A stretch of DNA of 8,755 bases, from the NCBI GenBank assembly GCA_903889605.1, contig CAISYK010000369.1, forward strand, positions 1-8,755, given 5' to 3'. The DNA is from an uncultured Bacteroidota bacterium. GTDB lineage: Bacteria; Bacteroidota; Bacteroidia; 2-12-FULL-35-15. A model generated the notes under the pieces. That model searched no databases, was not told where the DNA came from, and was given only the letters and a program-made list of their open reading frames with translations. The position numbers and the translations under genes were made by a program. This document shows, piece after piece, positions 1 to 6,125 of this stretch. Each line of letters begins with the position of its first letter. Position 1 is the first letter of the stretch.

Positions 1-167
1 ATCTCAATTGAAATGGTTGCATGAGCTATAATATTTTTAAAACTCAGCAGGCTTCGAGTATAAGCCATTGATTCAAGAAAAACTTATTAGAGAATAATGA
101 TTCCGCAGGTCATAAAATAACGCTTATTTGGGTAAGAGCTTACTATTAGAGAAAGGATGTAATTTTG
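1..167. other. Left-edge noncoding stretch
   Basis: No supportable gene. A plus-strand frame open from base 2 ends at a TAA at 29-31, which could be the last nine codons of a gene lying to the left, but nine residues cannot be identified. A minus-strand frame starting with ATG at 68 stays open for 22 codons to the window edge and resembles nothing I know. A ten-base direct repeat, TATTAGAGAA, occurs at 85-94 and 144-153. No clear hairpin terminator is seen after the gene ending at 168. Confidence 0.5.
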
Positions 168-512
168 TTATAAATTTACATCCATTCGTTTATAAAAAAA
201 CACCATAATAATCATAAATAATGCAGAAAAGAATAATCCAATATAATTTACGTCGTTAATAAGGATTAGAATAATTTCTTTTACAAAAAAAATAATTAAA
301 TATAAGCTCACGCCCCAACGCTTCATATGCCAAACGCCGATATAGGAAATAAAACTAATGGCAACAATTAACCCAAATAGAGCTGGATACCAATCGCCAA
401 GTTTTTTTACAGATGGAGAAAACACGGCAGGGAAGCTGAATACAATCCAAACAAACCCTAAAACACAAACAGTTGTGAGTAATTTCGGCCGTTTTATGAT
501 TATGGATTCCAT
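168..512 (-). CDS. Small four-helix integral membrane protein, function unknown
   Basis: A 114-residue protein almost wholly made of hydrophobic segments, at roughly residues 11-31, 42-61, 67-85 and 88-107. This predicts four membrane helices and an inner-membrane location. There is no signal peptide, enzyme motif or cysteine pair. The turn between helices 2 and 3 carries G-V-W-H-M-K-R-W-G-V-S-L-Y. A G-x-W-x-M-K-x-W-G-x-x-L-Y pattern of this kind is, as far as I recall, common in small uncharacterised Bacteroidota membrane proteins. The ATG at 512 is chosen because the first helix follows it directly and a perfect -7 box lies 17 bases upstream. The gene runs in the same direction as the ABC permease at 774-2018, but the 261-base gap and its own promoter box suggest a separate unit. 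I do not recognise a function. The coding call rests on the amphipathic and hydrophobic pattern, which is unlikely by chance. Confidence 0.75.
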   Translation of the reverse strand: MESIIIKRPKLLTTVCVLGFVWIVFSFPAVFSPSVKKLGDWYPALFGLIVAISFISYIGVWHMKRWGVSLYLIIFFVKEIILILINDVNYIGLFFSALFMIIMVFFYKRMDVNL

Positions 513-529
513 TTACTTACTACGAATTA

Positions 530-537
530 CAAAATTA
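530..537 (-). promoter_or_regulatory. Bacteroidota -7 promoter box for the small membrane protein
   Basis: On the minus strand the bases read TAATTTTG, a full match to TAnnTTTG, the -7 element used by the Bacteroidota primary sigma factor. It ends 17 bases before the ATG at 512. No TTG -33 element is found 19-21 bases further upstream, so the call rests on the -7 box and its position. Short AT-rich motifs can occur by chance in such DNA. Confidence 0.45.
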
Positions 538-773
538 AACGAATTTATAAATCTGTGTGTTTAATACTAAAAACGAATTGTGTTGGTTCCAAAAAACTAA
601 AATTTGCTAATAAAAATATCCCGCCGTTCAACACCCTTCCCAAAAGAGGATATTATTCTGATTTTCTTACATCCAAAATTACAAAACTGTAAGCATCCTA
701 TTGTTCAATGCTGATAGTTAATGTCTAAAACCTAACGGATACATCCCAATGACTTTTGACAACCAACAAATGC

Positions 774-2018
774 CTAATTAGCACGAATTGCTTCAACCGG
801 GTCTAACTGAGATGCGCTGTATGCCGGAATAAACCCTGAAATTACACCAATTAAAATGGAAATAGTAAATCCTAAAATTACATTTGATTTGCTTAATGTA
901 ATTTCCATCCCAAATGAATCACCTGCCGTTAGTGTGATTACGAATACAATAAGCAAACCTATAACACCGCCTATTAATGATAAAAAAACTGATTCAAATA
1001 AAAACTGCAGTAAAATAAAATAATTTTTTGCTCCCAGAGATTTTTGAATTCCGATAATATTTGTTCTCTCTTTGACTGAGACAAACATAATATTTGCAAT
1101 TCCAAAACCACCGACAAGAATAGAAAACCCTCCAATAATCCATCCTGCGATACCAACAATTTCGAACAGGCTGTCAAACTGTTTGGAAATCAAACTTGTT
1201 TGATTCAAGGCAAAGTTATCTTCTGCAGTGGGTTTCAGCTTATGTATTGACCGCATCAACCCGGTAAGTTCAGCTATTAATTCATCATTACTAATACCCG
1301 GCTTTGCTCTTACCATAATTTGCGGTCCAAGATCTTCATTACGAATATCAATTATACTTCGGGCGTAGTTTACAGGAACAAGCACCTGCGTATCCGGTGT
1401 TCCTCCCAAAATACTCTCGCCTTCTTTTTTAAAAACCCCAATCACAATAACTTTTGCTCCATTTAATTTTATACTTTCCCCCAAAGGACTTTGATTGGGA
1501 AACAATGCTTTTGCCAGCACATCGCCGATAACAGCAACCGGACGGCCAGCAGAGGATTCAATTTCAGTAAAATAACGGCCTTCAGCGATCTCAAAATTTT
1601 TCACTTTTTCATATTGATGCGAAGCACAAATAATAGTTACATTTTCGATGCTGCTGCTCTTATGTTTAATGGTTATTTGAGTGTTTATAAGAAATGCAGC
1701 CGATTGCGCTCCATTGCATTTATGCATAATTTCGTCCAACTCATTGTAATCCGGCAGCGGACGGTTCATATATTTCCACCAAGGATAATTCCCTTCGAAA
1801 GCCCAAGGCCATTTTTCAATAAAAACTACATCATCTCCCAAGCTCTGCACACTTTTCCGAAGATTTTGCTCAAGTGAGTCTACCACAGTAAATACAGTAA
1901 TTATTGCAAAAATACCAATGGTAATACCCAACAAAGAAAGGAAAGTTCTCAGTCTATTAACTGCCAAGGCATTAACAGCAAAAAAAACACTTTCCTTAAA
2001 TAAACCAAAAAAAATCAT
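774..2018 (-). CDS. MacB/FtsX-type ABC transporter permease
   Basis: A 414-residue inner-membrane permease of the MacB family, the type VII ABC transporters that work by mechanotransmission across the envelope rather than by moving solute through a membrane channel. The order is typical: a first helix at about residues 25-47 preceded by N-R-L-R-T-F-L-S-L-L-G; a large periplasmic MacB_PCD-like domain at about 50-280; then three helices near 285-312, 338-365 and 380-402. The FtsX domain shows the coupling segment V-S-V-K-E-R-T-N-I-I-G-I-Q-K-S-L-G-A and the family ending P-A-Y-S-A-S-Q-L-D-P-V-E-A-I-R. Length fits a stand-alone permease without a fused ATPase. It needs a MacB/LolD-like ATPase and probably a membrane-fusion partner, and neither is encoded nearby. 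The substrate cannot be inferred. The gene is divergent from folK, and a perfect -7 box lies 24 bases before its ATG. Confidence 0.93.
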   Translation of the reverse strand: MIFFGLFKESVFFAVNALAVNRLRTFLSLLGITIGIFAIITVFTVVDSLEQNLRKSVQSLGDDVVFIEKWPWAFEGNYPWWKYMNRPLPDYNELDEIMHKCNGAQSAAFLINTQITIKHKSSSIENVTIICASHQYEKVKNFEIAEGRYFTEIESSAGRPVAVIGDVLAKALFPNQSPLGESIKLNGAKVIVIGVFKKEGESILGGTPDTQVLVPVNYARSIIDIRNEDLGPQIMVRAKPGISNDELIAELTGLMRSIHKLKPTAEDNFALNQTSLISKQFDSLFEIVGIAGWIIGGFSILVGGFGIANIMFVSVKERTNIIGIQKSLGAKNYFILLQFLFESVFLSLIGGVIGLLIVFVITLTAGDSFGMEITLSKSNVILGFTISILIGVISGFIPAYSASQLDPVEAIRAN

Positions 2019-2042
2019 TTGTAATCGAAATTATTAATCAGG

Positions 2043-2050
2043 CAAATGTA
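2043..2050 (-). promoter_or_regulatory. Bacteroidota -7 promoter box for the ABC permease
   Basis: The minus strand reads TACATTTG, a complete match to TAnnTTTG, ending 24 bases before the ATG at 2018. This would leave a leader of about 20 bases. No TTG is present at the -33 spacing. The intervening leader has no Shine-Dalgarno match, as is usual in this phylum. Confidence 0.5.
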
Positions 2051-2342
2051 CCGATAAATATTTTTAAAATTATTGACTTGATAAATTTAGAAATAAAATC
2101 ATACTTATGCTGCGACGTAATTTATGGATCAAGACAACGTCAACTATTATTGCATCAAAACTTGAAATGTTCGTGTTAATTTAATAATAGGCTGCTTAAC
2201 AATTGTATCATTTAATCGCTGCGATCTTTCACATAAGACTAAAACTCATTCTTCAAATAAAAAAACAGTAATCAATAAATATTTTACGTTACAAAAACAA
2301 AGTAAATATTGAAAATTAAAATCCCGGTTAATTATGTTTTTA

Positions 2343-2350
2343 TATCTTTG
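2343..2350 (+). promoter_or_regulatory. Bacteroidota -7 promoter box directly before folK
   Basis: TATCTTTG matches TAnnTTTG in full and ends only five bases before the folK ATG at 2356. Transcription from such a box normally begins a few bases downstream, so the mRNA would start at or within about three bases of the ATG and be effectively leaderless. No TTG occurs 19-21 bases upstream of the box. Confidence 0.55.
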
Positions 2351-2355
2351 CCGAA

Positions 2356-2871
2356 ATGAATACAGCATACCTTATATTAGGCGGGAATAAAGGCAATAAA
2401 CTACAAAATCTGCAGCATGCACTTCAGTTAATTACTGATACGTCAGGGGAAATTGCGGGGAAATCCGATATTTTTGCGACCAGCGCTTGGGGCAATACCA
2501 ATCAGCCCGATTTTTTAAATCAAGCTGTGTGCCTTAAAACATCTTTAACAGCAGAAAATTTATTGATAAATTTAATTTCCATTGAACAATTATTGGGACG
2601 GGTGCGGGATCATAACAAGTGGATGGAAAGAACTATGGATATTGACATTCTATTTTACAACGATGAGATAATTAATACTGCCGACTTAAAAATACCGCAT
2701 CCATTTATACAAGAACGGAAGTTTGTATTAGTTCCAATGGCGCAATTGGCACCAAAGTTAATCCATCCTATACTAAAAAAAAATATTGAAACTCTGCTTT
2801 CAGAATGTCATGATAAATTAGAAGTAACCAAACTACACGCTGCGAATGACCGACAAACAAGCTCTTTATAA
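2356..2871 (+). CDS. folK: 2-amino-4-hydroxy-6-hydroxymethyldihydropteridine diphosphokinase (HPPK)
   Basis: A cytoplasmic enzyme of folate synthesis that transfers the pyrophosphate of ATP to 6-hydroxymethyl-7,8-dihydropterin, giving the substrate of dihydropteroate synthase (FolP). At 171 residues it is of normal length. Family signatures are visible: the N-terminal strand ending G9-G10-N11, the pterin-site stretch D52-F53-L54-N55, E77 before L-L-G-R, and the magnesium-binding pair D95 and D97 in R-T-M-D-I-D-I-L-F-Y, followed by H-P at 114-115. The usual R-W-G-P-R before the aspartates is K88-W-M-E-R92, so the second tryptophan and last arginine are kept. The ATG at 2356 is secure because the conserved first strand starts immediately after it and the next ATG falls inside the active-site region. 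The stop codon lies inside the following kinase gene, which suggests a shared transcript and coupled translation. Confidence 0.95.
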   Translation: MNTAYLILGGNKGNKLQNLQHALQLITDTSGEIAGKSDIFATSAWGNTNQPDFLNQAVCLKTSLTAENLLINLISIEQLLGRVRDHNKWMERTMDIDILFYNDEIINTADLKIPHPFIQERKFVLVPMAQLAPKLIHPILKKNIETLLSECHDKLEVTKLHAANDRQTSSL

Positions 2872-3493
2872 TTTTATCGCTATAGAAGGAAATATCGGGG
2901 CAGGTAAAACTACGCTGGCAAAAAAACTTGCAGTTGATTTTAATGCGCGCTTAATTTTGGAGCAGTTTGCAGAAAACCCATTTCTGCCGAAATTTTATTC
3001 TGATCCCGAAAAGCATGCCTTCCCTCTTGAACTAAGCTTTTTGGCTGAACGATATCAGCAATTAAAAAATGAACTCGGCAGGCAGGATCTTTTCAAACCA
3101 AGCATCGTTTCAGATTATTATTTCTTAAAATCCCTTATATTTGCAAAAGCTAATTTAGGAATTGATGAATTCGGGCTTTATTCTAAGCTCTTTCATATCA
3201 TTAATGGATCGCTGCCGAAACCTGATTTATTTGTATACCTCTATCATGATGTTGAACGGCTGCAGGAAAACATCAAAAAACGCGGCAGAAGCTATGAGCA
3301 AAGCATATCCGACGATTACCTGATAAAGATACAGTCCACCTATTTCGACTTTATAAAACAACTAAATGATTTGCGTATTTTGGTTGTAGATGTAAATAAA
3401 CTGGACTTTGCCAATGATAATGAACACTACAATCAAATGATGGAAATCATTAATCAACCTTACAACCAAGGTATTACTAGAATAACAGCATAA
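2846..3493 (+). CDS. Deoxynucleoside kinase (deoxyadenosine/deoxyguanosine kinase-like)
   Basis: A 215-residue cytoplasmic salvage enzyme of the dNK family that phosphorylates deoxynucleosides to monophosphates. Seen in order: a P-loop G15-N-I-G-A-G-K21-T; a probable catalytic E39 in I-L-E-Q-F; the substrate-side helix E62-L-S-F-L-A-E-R69; the S89-D90-Y-Y stretch; and an arginine-rich LID K144-K-R-G-R-S-Y-E151. The classic E-R-S before S-D is K84-P85-S86 here. In characterised enzymes the arginine of this motif contacts substrate, so the pocket may differ or another residue may take over. Substrate preference cannot be read from sequence. The ATG at 2846 is the only methionine before the P-loop, and it places the start 26 bases inside folK in the +1 frame. 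It is probably co-transcribed with folK. No clear terminator follows, only a T run at 3506-3512 without a stem. Confidence 0.92.
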   Translation: MTDKQALYNFIAIEGNIGAGKTTLAKKLAVDFNARLILEQFAENPFLPKFYSDPEKHAFPLELSFLAERYQQLKNELGRQDLFKPSIVSDYYFLKSLIFAKANLGIDEFGLYSKLFHIINGSLPKPDLFVYLYHDVERLQENIKKRGRSYEQSISDDYLIKIQSTYFDFIKQLNDLRILVVDVNKLDFANDNEHYNQMMEIINQPYNQGITRITA

Positions 3494-3561
3494 CCTCCGG
3501 GCATATTTTTTTAAGTTTAAAATATAATTGCATAAAAACCTTAATTATTTGAAATTTTAAT

Positions 3562-3569
3562 TATTTTTG
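3562..3569 (+). promoter_or_regulatory. Bacteroidota -7 promoter box for the lipoprotein gene
   Basis: TATTTTTG matches TAnnTTTG fully and ends 55 bases before the ATG at 3625, giving a leader of about 50 bases that is rich in A near the start codon. A ten-base direct repeat, TTAATTATTT, occurs at 3541-3550 and 3557-3566; the second copy overlaps the box. No TTG lies at the -33 spacing. A promoter here lets the lipoprotein be expressed separately from the kinase. Confidence 0.5.
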
Positions 3570-3624
3570 CGCAGCCAATTGAGAATGGTGAATAAAAAAA
3601 ATTCATAAAGAACAACAAAATAAA

Positions 3625-5358
3625 ATGAAAAATAAATCTTTACAAACACTTGGTTTAGCATTAATCGCAGCTATTGGCTTCACTTCTTGTGACGGGCTTG
3701 CCAAATTAGTAAAAAATGCCGACAAAATTACATATAAAGTAACACCGGATCCCATGGAAATGCACGGAGACAGCATCACAGTGAGTATTACCGGAACATA
3801 CCCTGCAAAAATATTCCCAAAAAAAGCTGTTGTAACCACTACTCCAGTGTTTAAATACAATGGCGGTGAAAAAGCTTTGAAACCTATTGTTTTAATTGGA
3901 GAAAAAGTAGAAGGCGCGGGCCAAAAAATAACAAATGAAAAAGGCGGAAGTTTCTCTTATACTTCTGAAAAAATTGCTTACATTCCAGAAATGAAGGTGG
4001 CTACTTTAGAGTTAAAAGCGACAGGTCAAGTAAAGAAAAAAATTAAAGAGCTGCCTGCAAAAAAAGTTGCTGACGGTACAATCATTACCCCTTTGTTATT
4101 AAAAAATGATGAAAAAGCTTTAATGGCTAAAGACAACTTCGTAAAAACGATTCCTCGCTCAATTACCGGCAGCATTTTCTTTGTGATTAACCAGTCACAA
4201 GTTCGCCCTACAGAAATAAACAGCGATGAAATGAAAGCGTTTAAAGATTTTGCTGCCAATGGTATCGCAAAAGGATTTGCCTTCAAAAACATGAACGTGT
4301 CGGCTTATGCTTCACCAGATGGAGAATTAACTTTAAACGGCAGCCTTGCAGAAAATCGTGCAAAAGAAGCTACAAAGTCAATGATGACAATGTTTAAAGA
4401 TAAAAAAATGAAATTGGATGCTGCTGAATCGGAGTCTTTTTATAATAAAGTTACAACTGCCGAAGATTGGGATGGGTTCAAAAAAGCAATGGAAGTCTCA
4501 ACAATTGCTGACAAAGATTTAATATTACGTGTTTTAACAATGTATCCTGACGGCGAAACCCGCGAAAAAGAAATCAAAAATTTATCAAAAACTTATTTAG
4601 AAGTTGCTGATAAGATTTTACCGAAATTACGCAGAGCTGTCCTAACTCTAAACGCTGAAGAAAGAAGCCGCACAGATGAACAAATTAAAGCTTTGGCTGC
4701 ATCTGCACCTGACAGCTTATCTGTTGAGGAAATCCTTTACGCAGCAACTTTAACTACCGATATAAATACCAAATTAGATATCTACAAAAAAGCTGAAGCC
4801 AAATACGGCAGCGACTGGAGAACATCTAACAACGTCGGATATATTTATTTAATGCAGAACAAACTTAACGATGCCGAAACTCATTTAAAAAAAGCTGACG
4901 CTCTATCTGCTCACAATGCAATTGTAGATAACAATTTGGGTATTGTTGCACGTTGGAAAGGTGACCGCAAAGGAGCAATGGCAAAATACAAATCAGCGGC
5001 AAGTGCAGGCCCTGAAGTAACTTACAATATGGGAGTAATTGAAATTCAAAATGGAAACTATGCTGCCGCTGTTTCTGATTTTGGCAGCTTTAATACATTC
5101 AACGCTGCTTTAGCAAAACTTTTGAACAAGAACAATGAAGGGGCTATGACAACTATTGATAATTCCACTGAAAAAGATGCGGCAATATCCTTTTATTTAA
5201 AAGCAATTGCAGGTGCCCGTTCTGATAAGGCAGATGTTATGAATAATAACTTAAAAACTGCAATTCAAAAAGATGCTTCTTTTAAACAAATGGCAAAAGA
5301 TGATGCTGAATTTATTAAATTCCGCGAAAATGCAGATTTTAAAGCGATGACAAACTAA
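3625..5358 (+). CDS. Outer-envelope lipoprotein with OmpA-like region and TPR-like repeats
   Basis: A 577-residue protein with a lipoprotein signal: positively charged start, hydrophobic core at residues 9-19 and lipobox F19-T-S-C22, so Cys22 should be lipidated and the protein anchored in the envelope. The residues after Cys22 (D-G-L-A-K) are not strongly acidic, so the Bacteroidota surface-export signal is not obvious. Residues about 30-150 look like a beta-rich N-terminal domain. Residues about 175-260 resemble an OmpA-like domain: F-F-V-I-N near 185, Y228-A-S-P-D232-G, and N238-x-x-L241-x-x-x-R245-A, matching the N-x-x-L-x-x-x-R-A peptidoglycan-binding pattern. Residues about 380-560 are alanine-rich helical repeats of TPR type. 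Proteins of this layout recur in Bacteroidota without an established function. Anchoring to peptidoglycan and acting as a scaffold is inference. It is a single-gene unit between its own promoter box and a terminator. Confidence 0.85.
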   Translation: MKNKSLQTLGLALIAAIGFTSCDGLAKLVKNADKITYKVTPDPMEMHGDSITVSITGTYPAKIFPKKAVVTTTPVFKYNGGEKALKPIVLIGEKVEGAGQKITNEKGGSFSYTSEKIAYIPEMKVATLELKATGQVKKKIKELPAKKVADGTIITPLLLKNDEKALMAKDNFVKTIPRSITGSIFFVINQSQVRPTEINSDEMKAFKDFAANGIAKGFAFKNMNVSAYASPDGELTLNGSLAENRAKEATKSMMTMFKDKKMKLDAAESESFYNKVTTAEDWDGFKKAMEVSTIADKDLILRVLTMYPDGETREKEIKNLSKTYLEVADKILPKLRRAVLTLNAEERSRTDEQIKALAASAPDSLSVEEILYAATLTTDINTKLDIYKKAEAKYGSDWRTSNNVGYIYLMQNKLNDAETHLKKADALSAHNAIVDNNLGIVARWKGDRKGAMAKYKSAASAGPEVTYNMGVIEIQNGNYAAAVSDFGSFNTFNAALAKLLNKNNEGAMTTIDNSTEKDAAISFYLKAIAGARSDKADVMNNNLKTAIQKDASFKQMAKDDAEFIKFRENADFKAMTN

Positions 5359-5373
5359 AATACAATATTTTTC

Positions 5374-5413
5374 AAACAAAAACGTCCCGCATTTATGCGG
5401 GACGTTTTTGTTT
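5374..5413. terminator. Bidirectional intrinsic terminator
   Basis: Bases 5374-5392 and 5395-5413 are perfect reverse complements (19 pairs), centred on TT. The core arms are ACGTCCCGCAT and ATGCGGGACGT, flanked by an A run on the left and a T run on the right. Read on the plus strand it gives a GC-rich hairpin followed by U residues, 15 bases after the lipoprotein stop. Read on the minus strand it does the same about 31 bases after the methyltransferase stop. It therefore separates two converging genes. Confidence 0.92.
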
Positions 5414-5444
5414 TTAGGTGATCCTTAGCCTATGTTAAAATAAA

Positions 5445-5972
5445 TCAAAGCATCTTCTGAAATAAATCCCAAGTAACGATCCCAACACTTACTGCAATAT
5501 TTATGGAATGTTTGGTTCCGACCTGCGGTATTTCAATAACATCGTCACTGGCATTAATTACCTCCTGATCTACGCCTTTTACTTCGTTACCAAAAATTAT
5601 GGCCAATTTTTGCCCCTTTTCGGGATAAAAATTATTCAGCATAATTGAAGATTGAGCCTGTTCAACAGAATACACCTTGTAATTATTCTGCTTTAATACT
5701 CCAACAGCATCAATGGTTGTTTTAAAATGTTTCCAGCAAACGCTGTCGGTTGATCCTAACGCTGTTTTTTGAATGTCCTTATTCGGAGGAGTACCCGTAA
5801 TACCGCATAAATAAACGGCTTCAACTAAAAAAGCATCTGATGTTCTGAAAACAGAACCCACGTTATTCAAGCTGCGCACATTATCAAGTACAATTATTAT
5901 AGGGGTTTTAGAAGCATTCCTAAATTCATCCACCGATTTTCGATTTAATTCTTCGTTTAATAATTTCCTCAT
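5445..5972 (-). CDS. SpoU/TrmH-family RNA 2'-O-methyltransferase
   Basis: A 175-residue SPOUT-class enzyme that should move a methyl group from S-adenosylmethionine to a ribose 2'-OH of tRNA or rRNA in the cytoplasm. All three SpoU motifs are visible: motif 1 with N31, R33 and N37-V-G-S-V-F-R43; motif 2 with I-I-F-G128-N-E130-V-K-G133; motif 3 with I148-P149, K154-H-S-I-N158. Motifs 2 and 3 form the trefoil-knot cofactor site, and Arg43 is the usual catalytic arginine. The protein is a short catalytic-domain form without the N-terminal RNA-binding domain seen in RlmB-like proteins. Which RNA position is modified cannot be told. The ATG at 5972 fits the family's usual start. The gene is divergent from mutS across 153 bases and converges on the lipoprotein gene. 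Confidence 0.93.
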   Translation of the reverse strand: MRKLLNEELNRKSVDEFRNASKTPIIIVLDNVRSLNNVGSVFRTSDAFLVEAVYLCGITGTPPNKDIQKTALGSTDSVCWKHFKTTIDAVGVLKQNNYKVYSVEQAQSSIMLNNFYPEKGQKLAIIFGNEVKGVDQEVINASDDVIEIPQVGTKHSINIAVSVGIVTWDLFQKML

Positions 5973-5996
5973 GTTTCTCTATTCAAAAAAAATTTG

Positions 5997-6004
5997 TAAA
6001 AATA
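5997..6004 (-). promoter_or_regulatory. Probable -7 promoter box for the SpoU methyltransferase
   Basis: The minus strand reads TATTTTTA, seven of eight positions of TAnnTTTG plus the free bases, differing only in the last G. It ends 24 bases before the ATG at 5972. The divergent mutS gene has the identical octamer. No -33 TTG is present at the expected distance. Confidence 0.35.
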
Positions 6005-6089
6005 TTTCGGTCATTTAATCTCTTATTTTAAATATTATTTCAAAAGCAAAGCTATAAAACAAATACTGAAAAGTGTTAAAAACTTTGCA

Positions 6090-6119
6090 TTGGCGGTTTA
6101 AATAGGTTTTGTATTTTTA
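6090..6119 (+). promoter_or_regulatory. Probable mutS promoter with -33 and -7 elements
   Basis: A TTG at 6090-6092 is followed after 19 bases by TATTTTTA at 6112-6119. This matches the Bacteroidota promoter layout (TTG, 19-21 bases, TAnnTTTG) apart from the last base of the -7 box. It is the only promoter in the window with both elements at the right spacing. The box ends six bases before the mutS ATG, so the transcript would have almost no leader. Confidence 0.5.
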
Positions 6120-6125
6120 CCAAAG

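Larger units (their letters stand above)
2019..2355. other. Divergent intergenic region between the ABC permease and folK
   Basis: A 337-base AT-rich gap holding the start regions of two outward-facing genes. A -7 box for each is annotated separately. No RNA gene, riboswitch or hairpin terminator could be recognised. A 25-codon frame from ATG at 2107 to TAA at 2184 exists, but it has no promoter box near it and no recognisable product, so it is not called. A loose inverted repeat lies upstream of folK: AATATTTTAC at 2278-2287 against GTAAATATT at 2302-2310, with one extra T in the left arm. It might be an operator, but such pairs are expected in DNA this rich in A and T. Confidence 0.5.

Noticed and set aside
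1..68. Minus-strand ATG at 68 with a frame open to the window edge
   Set aside because: Only 22 codons are visible and the sequence resembles no known protein start; it cannot be judged without the DNA to the left.
85..153. Two copies of TATTAGAGAA as a possible element end or array
   Set aside because: Only two ten-base copies, with no matching spacers, no inverted arrangement and no mobile gene nearby.
358..564. 68-codon open frame on the plus strand
   Set aside because: It overlaps the start of the four-helix membrane protein on the other strand and shows low-complexity polar content with no family likeness.
1491..1877. 128-codon open frame on the plus strand
   Set aside because: It lies wholly within the ABC permease gene on the other strand, and the permease has clear family motifs. 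The product shows no recognisable domain.
2107..2184. 25-codon frame in the permease-folK gap
   Set aside because: Too short to separate from chance, no promoter box close by and no recognisable product.
3494..3624. Terminator after the deoxynucleoside kinase gene
   Set aside because: There is a run of T residues at 3506-3512, but no stem of useful length precedes it.
3603..3860. 85-codon open frame on the minus strand
   Set aside because: It is opposite the signal peptide and N-terminal domain of the lipoprotein; its hydrophobic look is a complement effect.
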